Below the pieces are notes generated by a model. It worked only from the letters and a program-made list of their open reading frames with translations. It was not told the DNA's origin and did no database searches. This document shows positions 55,541-64,000 of a stretch of DNA of 64,000 bases, piece after piece. The DNA comes from Anisus vortex (taxonomy: Eukaryota; Mollusca; Gastropoda; Planorbidae). Numbering within the stretch: position 1 is the stretch's first letter; every line of letters starts with the position of its first letter. A program made the translations under genes and the position numbers. The stretch covers positions 8,268,911-8,332,910 of the forward strand of contig OX421509.1 in NCBI GenBank assembly GCA_949126835.1. The letters run 5' to 3'.

Positions 55541-56204
55541 GTTGGGTGGACAGGTGCAAATATAGCAAAAAAGCTACAGCTGTAAAAATAGACTTTTTTA
55601 TAAAAAGCCAAACAAGGACTCTAGAATTGTGAATTTATGTATCAATAACTCTGACATACGCTTAATTCCCAGACTGTCAGCGTTTATCTCCCATCTTCTC
55701 CTTCTGCTTATCCCAGGGGGCGATACTGTGAATGTCCGAAAATCCCATGCACTCTCGGATGCAGAGAAATGTTTCTGACAGAGCTTTTTTGGGCTTGAGA
55801 CTATAAACAGCAGTGACATCTTCTCTTTTCTTTTTTTTTCTTTTTTTTTTTTTGGTAAATTCACCAATCGGCTTCGCGGGAATCCTCGAACGTCCTCGAC
55901 CTTGTACGATTTTCGACAAAGTACATTATTATTGTTGTTATTTCCCCCCCATCCATTAGGGAATTGTAGGCGGAGTGTTGTTTACGCATTTACAGAAGCA
56001 GTTGTGTTCGTATGTGTGCATATTTCACTGCTTTTGTTGTCCGCTGAAGACAGGTTTACACAGCTTTCGAGATATCGGAAAATGATTGATATCAGTCTGG
56101 TTTATTTATATTTTACACCTGAATACCACGGGATTGTGTGGTTATTCTTCGTTTGAGCTTTATTTTTTTTTATGTTCACTTGTTTTCATGACAATTCTAA
56201 AAAT
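55541..56204. other. Gene-free stretch
   Basis: A pyrimidine-rich tract at 55820-55860 and no supported gene. Minus-strand ORFs of 80-89 codons show no motif. Confidence 0.35.
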
Positions 56205-56466
56205 TTAGTTAACAATCTAGCTAAGCATAAACTAAACATAAAGACAAAAACACTTTCCTTATCCCTTATACAAGAACAAAATGCATGTAATTACTCTTTC
56301 TTCCCGAGCGGCACTCGGGCATGGAATGGGTTGCCTGAACAAACCAGGAAAACCAGTAACTTAACATCATATAAAACATTAATAAACATGCAAGACTTAA
56401 CGGATGAGCGTAGGACGCCAATAATCTTCTTAATAGAAGGAGCGTCTGTAATATATAAGATAAGCA
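56205..56466 (+). mobile_element. LINE 3' end, LT copy
   Basis: The frame is open from about 56172 and encodes CNYSFFPSGTRAWNGLPEQT then RKTSNLTSYKTLINMQD, the RT C-terminus. It ends CGTCTGTAATATATAAGATA+AG. Confidence 0.85.
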
Positions 56467-56478
56467 TATGTGAAACCA

Positions 56479-56535
56479 ACCAGGGGTAAAGACGTAACGG
56501 GCCTCCACAAATCAACACTATAGATACGCCACTGC
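56479..56535. mobile_element. Possible internally deleted hAT-like relic
   Basis: CAGGGGTAAAGACGTAACGG near the start and TAGATACGCCACTG at the end resemble hAT termini, the latter close to the 25382 end. Short and without a clear target duplication. Confidence 0.3.
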
Positions 56536-56587
56536 CAGAGAAATCACGTGACGTTGGTGGAAAAAAAAGTATTTTTAAACAAAGCAA

Positions 56588-56853
56588 TCCCGTAGGACCA
56601 ATTCGATTCCGTTGAGGCAGCGTTCACCGGTTTTCTGTGGCCCCGGCATGCTAGGGGATTGTGTGGCCAGCACCATGCCCAGCCGAGTTTACTTTACCCC
56701 CAACTGAAGTCAGGTAATCTACCCATCAGAGCTGGAGTAGACTCAGGAATACCCTCAGGTCCCGGTAAACAAATCCTAGCCAGGATGCACCAGGATTCGA
56801 ACCCAGGAGCTTTAGCAGGCCTGAACGCACTGCCGCTCGGGCCACCGTGCCCA
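56588..56853 (-). mobile_element. SINE-1 copy, longest and best preserved
   Basis: The minus-strand head carries GGTGGCCCGAGCGGCAG then GGGTTCGAATCC. The body contains GTATTCCTGAGTCTACTCCA, TTCAGTTGGGGGTAAAGTAA and CTGGCCACACAATCCCCTAG. About 265 bases. Confidence 0.85.
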
Positions 56854-56867
56854 TGTTACGGCTTTAG

Positions 56868-57080
56868 ATGAATGTGGAGATGAATTTGAAGTGAATGTGA
56901 AGATGAATGTGGAGATGAATTTGAAGTGAATGTGAAGATGAATGTAGAGATGAATTTGAAGTGAATGTGAAGATGAATGTGGAGATGAATTTGAAGTGAA
57001 TGTGAAGATGAATGTAGAGATGAATATGGAGTGAATATGGAGTGAATGTGGGTATGAATGTACAGATGAATGTGGAGTAA
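56868..57080. repeat. 35-bp minisatellite built from GAATGT-like hexamers
   Basis: GAATTTGAAGTGAATGTGAA repeats every 35 bases (56882, 56917 and onward), about six units. It starts 15 bases after the SINE-1 head. Confidence 0.92.
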
Positions 57081-57229
57081 ATGTGAAGTTCTATCAATGG
57101 ACTGAATCTTCTTAGAAATTGACCGTGTCGCCATACTGCAATTTACAGTAGTATCTTTCTTTCTCCTGAAACCAATTGGGCTCATAGATACACCGACTAG
57201 AAATGCAACGTTTAACTAAATAAGGCTAC

Positions 57230-57720
57230 GATATAGGCAAGCCAACTAGACAATGAATCCCTGCAAAACATATTAGCCTTGTAGACAAGGTCATCAGACG
57301 CTAAAGTAATGTTAACTAATTTAGCTAATAAACAAGCCAACTAGATCCATAAGACATGTTAACCGATTTGGCTTATAACCAAGCTAAATAGACCCATAAG
57401 CTATGTTAACCGATTTGACTTATAAACAAGCAAACTAGACCAATATTCTATGTTAACGAATTTGAATTATAAACAAGCTAAATAGACCCATATGCCATGT
57501 TAACCGATTTAGTTTATAATCAAGCAAACTAGACCAATTAGCCATGTGAACCGATTTGTCTTTTTTTAAAAAACGACAACAAGCAACTAGACCTTTTAGC
57601 CACATTAACCAACTAGTCTAGACTTTAGACGTGAAGACATGCTAACCTAATCAGCCAACCAGACCCAGTAGACACGTTAAATAACGTCAAAGCCCCTGGA
57701 CACGTCAACTAGACACCCCC
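57230..57720. repeat. Degenerate about 60-bp repeats
   Basis: ATGTTAACCGATTTGGCTTA, AAACAAGC and AACTAGACC recur in that order about seven times with heavy divergence. Confidence 0.75.
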
Positions 57721-58299
57721 CCCTTCCCCTCCAGGACTGCCAACCTATTCAGCTCATAAACTTTTTAAAAAAAACATTTTTATCGTCTGGCAAAATGGAA
57801 GGGGGAAAAGAAATGTCCGTCTGGACAGTTTGGGGTGTGGGTGGGGGAGGATGATCCTGTAGGACAAAGTGATCTAGTCTGTGGCTTAACTCCCCCCACC
57901 CCCAACCCCCTTTTAAATTATCCCCAATCCTACGGACGTGACTGTCAAAGAGTTCAAGAGTTCAGAACTTCAGAGGCGTCAACTTTAATTATTATAAGTT
58001 CAAATTTCAAACATCAAGGATTATTATCTTCAGATTAACGAGAAAAGGACTTGCCGCCTGTTTCCAATTCGTCCCCCCCCCCCCCCCCCCCAGTGCCTCA
58101 GCAAGCTTCCGGGTCACGAAACGTGGAATTGTGTAAGAATTATGTTGACAATTCAATTTCCAGTGTCTTTATTATTGACCTTTGGTTTCAAAAGAACAGG
58201 ACAGGAAAGTCAGTGGCTCAATCGATTTTTACATTAAGACAGTAGCAGTTAAATTTGAATACCAAGAAAAGGTCATCAAATTTGGCTAACATTTTGTCA
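57721..58299. other. Gene-free stretch with C19 run
   Basis: C19 at 58073-58091. No gene supported. Confidence 0.4.
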
Positions 58300-58436
58300 G
58301 AGGTCAGCTGGTCCTGCGGTTAGTACACCGGACTGTCAACTTTACGGCCCCCGGGTTCTAAGCCCGCTCGCCGTCAAATCCCTGTCGCCCTGATGGAGTT
58401 TTGGGTCTAGGACGTAATAATGTTATATCTAGAATC
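58300..58436 (+). mobile_element. SINE-2 copy cut by MITE-1
   Basis: Head GGTCAGCTGGTCCTGCGGTT, GGACTGTCAAC and B-box-like GGGTTCTAAGCCC; body to TAGGACGTAATAATGTTATA. It stops at TCTAGAATC, where MITE-1 begins, so the terminal tail is lost or displaced. Confidence 0.78.
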
Positions 58437-58618
58437 AAAGACTATAATACACATGGACCGCTTGCTTTAATGTTTCTGCTATTTGATTACTCGAATGACT
58501 TCTTTTCGGGATTCTTTATTCCCTTTTGCACTGTACACTTCAGTTTTATTTATTCGTTATGATTTTCTCAATGAAAAAATACGATTAAAATTGAAAGTTG
58601 TTTTGCAGCGGATAAATG
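58437..58618. mobile_element. MITE-1 copy, right half missing
   Basis: AAAGACTATAATACACATGG is the left terminus. Similarity to other copies runs to GCAGCGGATAAATGTG, then sequence changes to tandem repeats. No right inverted repeat. Confidence 0.78.
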
Positions 58619-58850
58619 TGCCCATAAAGAACAAAAAAAGGACTACATTGCCAAAAAAATAGATGGGCTCTGCATGAAAAGATAGGTGGGCAATAATATA
58701 TCAAACGAAGGGTAAGCCTTATAGCAAAAGATAGATAAGCCCGATAGCAAACACTAGATGGGCAAGATAGCAAAATATAAATGGACAATATTGAAAACGA
58801 TGGACATCATAGCAAATGATAGATGGATCTATGTATCAAGTGATATGTGA
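58619..58850. repeat. Degenerate AGATGGGCAATATAGCAAA repeats
   Basis: About seven diverged units of 25-35 bases containing GATAG, TGGGCAA and ATAGCAAA. Confidence 0.65.
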
Positions 58851-59394
58851 GCATGGCGAGTTTTAGCTTAATGAACAATTATTGAACATTATATAAATCA
58901 ATCTCTTGTAAGATATAATATGTGTATCTGGACAGTTACATATACGATATCAATAAAACGTATAAAGAAGTCTGGTTTATAGTTTTCAGCAATAAACAAA
59001 ACCGTGCAGTATATATTTATATCTAGAATAAATGTCAATAATGATGAAATTGAAGAGCAAGATAAGAATGGGCCGTGTCGGTTTTCTCGGGAGGGGGGGG
59101 GGGGGGAGGTAGGGTTTATTTATTGTAAGACCCTGTGAGCCATTGAGCCATAAAGATATAATAAACATTTTTTTTCGTAAACACCGACCTGTAAATACAG
59201 TTCTAGTGACATAGACTTACTTTTTATCGTATAGATTTCTTCTAATTATAGCTGGTTTACTCCTATTATAAAGCCCTCGAATGGATAGGTGAATAGAGTA
59301 GATAGTGTAGTCTATTCTATCCTCGATTCGCATATACAAATGTATTATGGAGAAGTTATCCATTCCTTTTTTTATAGACCAGTGTTCACTCCTC
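58851..59394. other. Gene-free stretch with G14 run
   Basis: G14 at 59093-59106. Otherwise nothing assigned. Confidence 0.4.
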
Positions 59395-59860
59395 ATCACG
59401 CAACCATATACCCATCACATAGCCATGTACACAAGCATACATCACACAGCCATATACACAAGCATACATCACATAGCCATATACACAAACATACATCACA
59501 TAGCCCATATACACAAGCATACATCACATAGCCATATACACAAGCGTACATCACACAGCCATATACACAAGCATACATCACATAGCCATGTAGACAAGCA
59601 TACATCACATAGCCATGTACACAAGCATACATCACATAGCCATATACACAAGCATACATCACACAGCCATATAAACAAACATACATCACATAGCCATATA
59701 CACAAACATACTTCACACAGCCATATACACAAACATACATCACACAGCTATATACACAAACATACTTCACACAGCCATATACACAAACATACTTCACACA
59801 GCCATATACACAAACATACTTCACACAGCTATATACACAAACATTCATCACAAATACAAT
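59395..59860. repeat. 27-bp minisatellite, about 17 copies
   Basis: Unit CATCACATAGCCATATACAC+AAGCATA. Its 3n length gives a 175-codon His/Thr/Ser ORF on + and a Cys/Val/Tyr ORF on -, both artefacts. Confidence 0.94.
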
Positions 59861-60358
59861 TACACGCGTACTGATGTTTTTTTCCTGTCTTTCTGTTGCT
59901 CACTCACAAAAAAAACTTAGAACTTGTTGGCGGTCAGAATGGCACATCGTCAAATTGTTTATACATTTCTATGTACTTGTTTGACTGTCTAGTCACGGCA
60001 GGACATACGAAATGTCAACTCCAAAGAACACCAAATCTCTCTAACACTCTGTATGCCAACTATAAACAGCTACAAAAAATATGCAATTTCTTCACCATGG
60101 TCTCAGGCCGAAGGACAAGTTCCCAAGAAGGCCGCTGGATCAGAATGATGACGAAGATAAATTGCGGTTGTCTATTTATTATATTTCTGCAAAATTAACT
60201 GGCTTTATTTAAAATATTTATTGTTTTAACAAATGGCAACAAAAATAATACATATGCTTTCCAATCTTTTGATCTGAATATAAATTGTGGGTTTTGGCAA
60301 TGCTGATTTGAGAGTAGATAGGCTTTTCTAGAACCTAACCCTTAAACCTGTGGACGGT
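59861..60358. other. Gene-free stretch
   Basis: A 100-codon ORF (59896-60198) has no recognisable motif. I do not support a gene. Confidence 0.35.

Positions 60359-60391
<33 letters not shown>
60359..60391. repeat. G33 homopolymer
   Basis: Thirty-three consecutive G. The length in the assembly may be inexact. Confidence 0.9.
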
Positions 60392-60392
<1 letters not shown>

Positions 60393-60539
60393 AACAACCA
60401 ATCTTTGTACAGCTTCTTGTTCTTTCTTTACGATCATGCAGAGTTATGTTATTGCTAATGCGTACTATGGGATTGTGTGGCCTGCAACTTTTACAACTCA
60501 GCAATATACAATTGATACGTGGAAAAAAAAAGGGGGGGG

Positions 60540-60740
60540 GGTTGTTGTAGACACACACACACACGATTTACATTATATGCCACATACAAACATGTCACAT
60601 ACACACACCACACACACGCACCACATACATCACATACATACTTACCACATACAATGAACGCCCAATAAATTACTGTGCATTTTTCTGATTTCCAGTAATG
60701 TCAGCCACACACACACAAACAAACATAAACACTCACACAC
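60540..60740. repeat. CA-rich microsatellite
   Basis: (CA)n with CACATACAT interruptions, around a CTGATTTCCAG at 60688-60698 that resembles a splice acceptor. Confidence 0.8.
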
Positions 60741-61165
60741 GCTATCCGAGGACAGTACGAGGGCATAAAAAAAACATCTCTTAATGTTGACACATTAAGT
60801 CTAAGACGCTCCTGGCGATGTGAAAATGTCAGGACAATATTGACCTCAAACGCCCCAATAACACCCCCCTTCCCACCGCCCCCACCCCCAATACAGCCAG
60901 CTCACGTGTCAGGGCAAGAAGTCGGCAGCCACACGGAGGGGGGGGGGGGGGGGAGTGACAAGAATACTTTTGGAAAAAACTCCTCTCCCTCCCCCAACCC
61001 ATAAGACCCACCAGCCTTTTTGTATATTTCTGGATGTCATGTGTCATTGCCAGCATTGTTAGTCAGTATGTCATCGATCACGGCACCATTGATTATCCCT
61101 CCTCCCGGGGGGCGGTTCACCGTTGGGCTTGGTATTATCTTTCTGGAATAAATCAAAGCGTATGA
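60741..61165. other. Gene-free stretch with G16 run
   Basis: G16 at 60938-60953. Nothing else assigned. Confidence 0.4.
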
Positions 61166-61180
61166 TTGTCCCTCTTGGCA

Positions 61181-61355
61181 TACAAACATCATGAACATGT
61201 ATTGTAAAACTGAAAAGTGTATACACACTTTGTATACAAACATCATGAACATGTATTGTAAAAACTGAAAGTGTATACACACTTTGTATACAAACATCAT
61301 GAACATGTATTTAAAACTGAAAGTGTATACACACTTTGTATACAAACATCATGAA
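61181..61355. repeat. 54-bp tandem repeat, 3.2 copies
   Basis: TACAAACATCATGAACATGT starts at 61181, 61235, 61289 and 61341. Each unit holds an inverted repeat AAAGTGTATACACACTTT. Confidence 0.92.
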
Positions 61356-61369
61356 CCATCATCCTGGTT

Positions 61370-61425
61370 TGTTTCAGGCAACCCATTCCATGTCCCTGAT
61401 GCCACCCGGATGTCCCAAAACAGTC
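61370..61425 (-). mobile_element. Short LT LINE fragment
   Basis: The minus strand reads GGCATCAGGGACATGGAATG then GGTTGCCTGAAACAAACC, the RT C-terminal segment of LT. Both ends are missing. Confidence 0.7.
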
Positions 61426-61884
61426 TAGAATCAAGTAATTCTGATACATTTCAACTTTAAATCTGTTTTTTTGTTGAATCGTTTTGCCGACGAGTTCTAT
61501 TTGTTTATAGAAATATTTTCTGGTTATTCCCGATGAGATTGTTAAAATGTGTCAATTTGTTAAAGATATAGCTAGAATTATCTATATGATAACAGCTAAT
61601 ATAAAAAAGCAAAACAAAAAACAAACATTAAGTTTAACCTTTTATTTTTTTATCAGAGAATTAATATCTAAAATATAGCCAGCCGCCTAGAACAAATTTA
61701 TATCAATTAGAATCTCGTTTTGTTTTCTTTTTCTTTTTTCAATAAACTTAAATCAGATTTAACTGCACTTGCCAACTCCCAACCAGTCCCACGCCCCCCC
61801 CCCCCTCCCACCCTAAACACTTTCTTCCTCCGCCCCTCCATCTTTCCTACTCCCCTTTCTCCCCCGTTCTAACGCCATTCTCAG
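61426..61884. other. Gene-free stretch ending in a pyrimidine tract
   Basis: From 61790 to 61884 the sequence is very C/T-rich, with a branch-point-like TTCTAAC at 61867 and a terminal CAG. Confidence 0.45.
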
Positions 61885-61964
61885 CACCCAAAAGGGCTCG
61901 TATCTCCTTCAGCAATTTCAATAAACTGGAATGGAATTTAAATAAAAATAACACGGCAAGAAAA
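61885..61964 (+). other. Candidate exon, unproven
   Basis: Bounded by an excellent acceptor (…CCATTCTCAG) and donor AAAA/GTAAGA. 80 bases; entered in phase 1 it is open and gives a TPKRARISFSNFNKLEWN stretch with a Lys-Arg site. It could be a distal exon of the precursor gene or coincidence. Confidence 0.25.
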
Positions 61965-62704
61965 GTAAGAAAGAAAAAAGAAAGAAAGAAAAAAAAAAAC
62001 GGAAAGAAATTCTATTTTCAGAAGCGTTCCATAAGCTCTGGGCATCACTGGACTTTTCTTCCTGTTTTTTTTTTTTTTTTCATTATTATTCACTCGATGA
62101 TCAATGACCTGGCCTTGGACATGACGTCACTTTGACGTCACCGGTTTCCAATAATTCTGATCAGACGATCGGATCCCAGCCTCCACCCACCCCCGCCCCG
62201 TTCTTTTCCTCTACACCCCACTATGTTTGCACTCTCCCCGCTCACCCCTCGCCCCCCCCCCCTTGTTTCAATTTCTCCCACCACCCCCAACTCCTTCCGG
62301 TCCACCCCCACCCCCCCACCCCCCCGCACCATCCACTCCAAAAAAAACTCCGTGCCATTCCCTCCCCCCTTTTCTGTCCCAGCCGTGTTTGTGGCCAGGT
62401 TTCTCTCAAACTTCAGGCCTCATCAATGTCACACCTTTTTAATGGTTGCCAGACTGGACACTTGTTGTTGCTGTTTTATTGTGTATGGTTTTTCTTTGGT
62501 TTCTTTTTTTTTTTTTTTGGCTTTAAGTTGTTTTTATTTCAGCTTATAGTTTTATGCTACACATATTCAGAAGAAAAATCAATATATTCATTGCAACATA
62601 TCTACACTAAAAAAAAAAAAAGTTTGATATTTAAAAATTGTAACGGAAAATGTTTACTTACGAAATAATCGTCTTCATGCCGACTCTGTTAAAGTAAAAT
62701 TGAG
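61965..62704. other. Gene-free, C-rich then T-rich stretch
   Basis: 62170-62370 is C-rich on this strand with many CCACC words; its overlapping ORFs are compositional. Apart from the CRE pair nothing is supported. Confidence 0.4.
62122..62140. promoter_or_regulatory. Pair of perfect CRE palindromes
   Basis: TGACGTCA at 62122-62129 and again at 62133-62140, starts 11 bases apart. Such sites bind CREB/ATF-type bZIP dimers. No adjacent gene is visible. Confidence 0.45.
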
Positions 62705-62938
62705 CCTTAGCAGCGTACGCCATGTTAATTTTGCCACTAGGGGATTGCGTGACAAGCACAATGTTCTGCCACTTTTACTTTACCCCAGCGAAAGTCAAAA
62801 AGCCATCAGGGCTGGGTAGACTCAGGGACACCCTCGAGTCCCCGGAAAAAAAACAATACCAACCGCCAAAAGCATTCGTACCCAGGACCTTTGAGTTCGC
62901 CAGGATAACGCGCTGATGGCTCAGGTCACCGTGCCCCA
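62705..62938 (-). mobile_element. SINE-1 copy
   Basis: The minus strand has GGGGCACGGTGACCTGAGCC, then body TCCCTGAGTCTACCCAGCCC and GTGCTTGTCACGCAATCCCC. The head B box is mutated. A tandem array begins exactly at its 5' end. Confidence 0.78.
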
Positions 62939-63335
62939 TATAGTCTGTTATAACGCAGATATGTAAACATGATTAATGCCACATAGAGTCTGTTATAACG
63001 CAGATATATAAACATGATTAATGCCACATAGAGTCTGTTATAACGCAGATATATAAACATGTTTAATGCCCCATAGAGTCTGTTATAACGCAGATATATA
63101 AACATGTTTAATGCCCCATAGAGTCTGTTATAACGCAGATATATAAGCATGATTAATGCCACATAGAGTCTGTTATAACGCATATATAAACATGTTTAAT
63201 GCCCCATAGAGTCTGTTATAACGCAGATATATAAACATGTTTAATGCCCCATAGAGTCTGTTATAACGCAGATATATAAACATGTTTAATGCCCCATAGA
63301 GTCTGTTATAACGCAGATATATAAACATGTTTAAT
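62939..63335. repeat. 45-bp minisatellite, about 9 copies
   Basis: AGTCTGTTATAACGCAGATA repeats every 45 bases (62942, 62987 and onward). Unit ends read ATGCCCCAT or ATGCCACAT, resembling the SINE-1 end GTGCCCCAT next to the first unit. One unit lacks two bases. Confidence 0.94.
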
Positions 63336-64000
63336 GTCTAAGTAAAGTCGTTTAGAACTATCTTCAACGTCACGACAAGTATTGAACATGGAAGTAACAA
63401 AACGACCATAATACCAATAAAACCAAACATCATAAAAATATATTGTTATTGTAAATTTTGCTTGTGAAGGCAATAAAGCGAAATGTCTAATGCTGAAATT
63501 ATGGGATAGGAAAGGGGAGGGGGTAAATAGTGGTTACTTTCGCTACAAACCAATAATTTAAAGAAAAGCGAAAAAAAAAGTGCCAATCTTTTTTTTCTTG
63601 CAACCAAGATGTTGAAACATTTCCAGTTCCAACGAGGAAGATCATAAATCTAGAGTTGGATGAATGTGAGAACTCATGGTGTTGCTGGCTGCTGTTGGAA
63701 CTAACTAACAAGAGCTGAAAGATAACAAGATAACTAATAGACGATATCTCGTGAAGAATTTTTTTTTTGTCTGTTATCATTTCGCCATAAGGAGCTGATA
63801 CTGAGGTCATATAGAAATGAATAGGAAAGAAAAATAACCCATGGACACTTTGAACCGGAAACGGATTGAGTTAGTATCAGAATGTTGCGAAATCGGGTCA
63901 CACTGGCGGCCATTAATTATTAACCACAATGATCAATATGTTCCCAGGGATGATGGAGCCAGTGTGTTTTATTTTTTGTATAGTGTTTCATGTGAAAAGA
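63336..64000. other. Gene-free stretch to window end
   Basis: AT-rich. A 103-codon minus-strand ORF at 63499-63810 shows no recognisable motif and may be chance. Confidence 0.35.

Noticed and set aside
58308..58375. tRNA gene
   Set aside because: The same tRNA-like head recurs with a fixed body and LINE-like tail at 2391 and 8881, so it is SINE-2.
59347..59874. 175-codon His/Thr/Ser-rich ORF and its minus-strand partner
   Set aside because: Product of a 27-bp minisatellite, open in more than one frame.
60829..61345. Minus-strand ORFs with repeated FMMFVYKVCIHF units
   Set aside because: Translation of the 54-bp tandem repeat at 61181-61355.
62132..62668. 178-codon ORF and Pro-rich overlapping ORFs
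   Set aside because: C-rich then T-rich composition keeps several frames open. No domain or splice evidence.

Overview
The window reads as nuclear DNA of a repeat-rich, AT-rich invertebrate. A mollusc, probably a heterobranch gastropod, is my best guess. The reasons are spliced genes with very long introns, several non-LTR retrotransposon families with their SINEs, hAT-like MITEs, abundant GATA microsatellites and a short TTAGGG-type telomeric tract. The species placement is inference from general familiarity with snail repeats, not from a search. Nothing looks bacterial: there are no operons, rRNAs or CRISPR arrays, and no convincing intact tRNA gene. Layout, 0-11 kb: AT-rich DNA rich in the palindrome TAGGCCTA, a 58-bp tandem array, and an intronless 301-codon ORF (4598-5503) that I read tentatively as a trypsin-fold protein lacking catalytic residues. 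A 41-bp array and decayed LINE and SINE copies follow. 11.0-17.7 kb: an apparently full-length non-LTR retrotransposon with two intact ORFs (a zinc-knuckle ORF1 and an endonuclease/reverse transcriptase ORF2), a poly-A tail and a 12-bp target-site duplication. 17.7-22.4 kb: fragments of three other LINE lineages, SINEs, and a 1.1-kb array of alternating 51/52-bp units. 22.7-41.8 kb: the most gene-like locus. It has a CpG-rich, ATG-free leader exon, a second exon encoding a clear signal peptide, a 17.5-kb intron full of transposons, then two small in-phase exons. These encode a dibasic site (KKR) and an acidic tail, as in secreted peptide precursors. Its 3' end is not resolved. 41.8-64 kb: mostly tandem repeats (8, 22, 24, 27, 27, 35, 45 and 54 bp, GATA, GA, poly-G) among SINE, LINE-tail and MITE copies. 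How the parts relate: host coding content is small (one single-exon ORF and one split secreted-precursor gene). Most of the rest is layered transposon history that can be ordered by nesting: SINE-2 inside a LINE tail, a hAT element inside SINE-1, MITE-1 inside SINE-2, and a palindromic MITE inside a larger foldback element. SINE-2 shares its 3' tail with the commonest LINE (called LT here), the classic sign of a SINE that borrows a LINE's reverse transcriptase. Names R1, LT, SINE-1, SINE-2 and MITE-1/2/3 are working labels for this window only.
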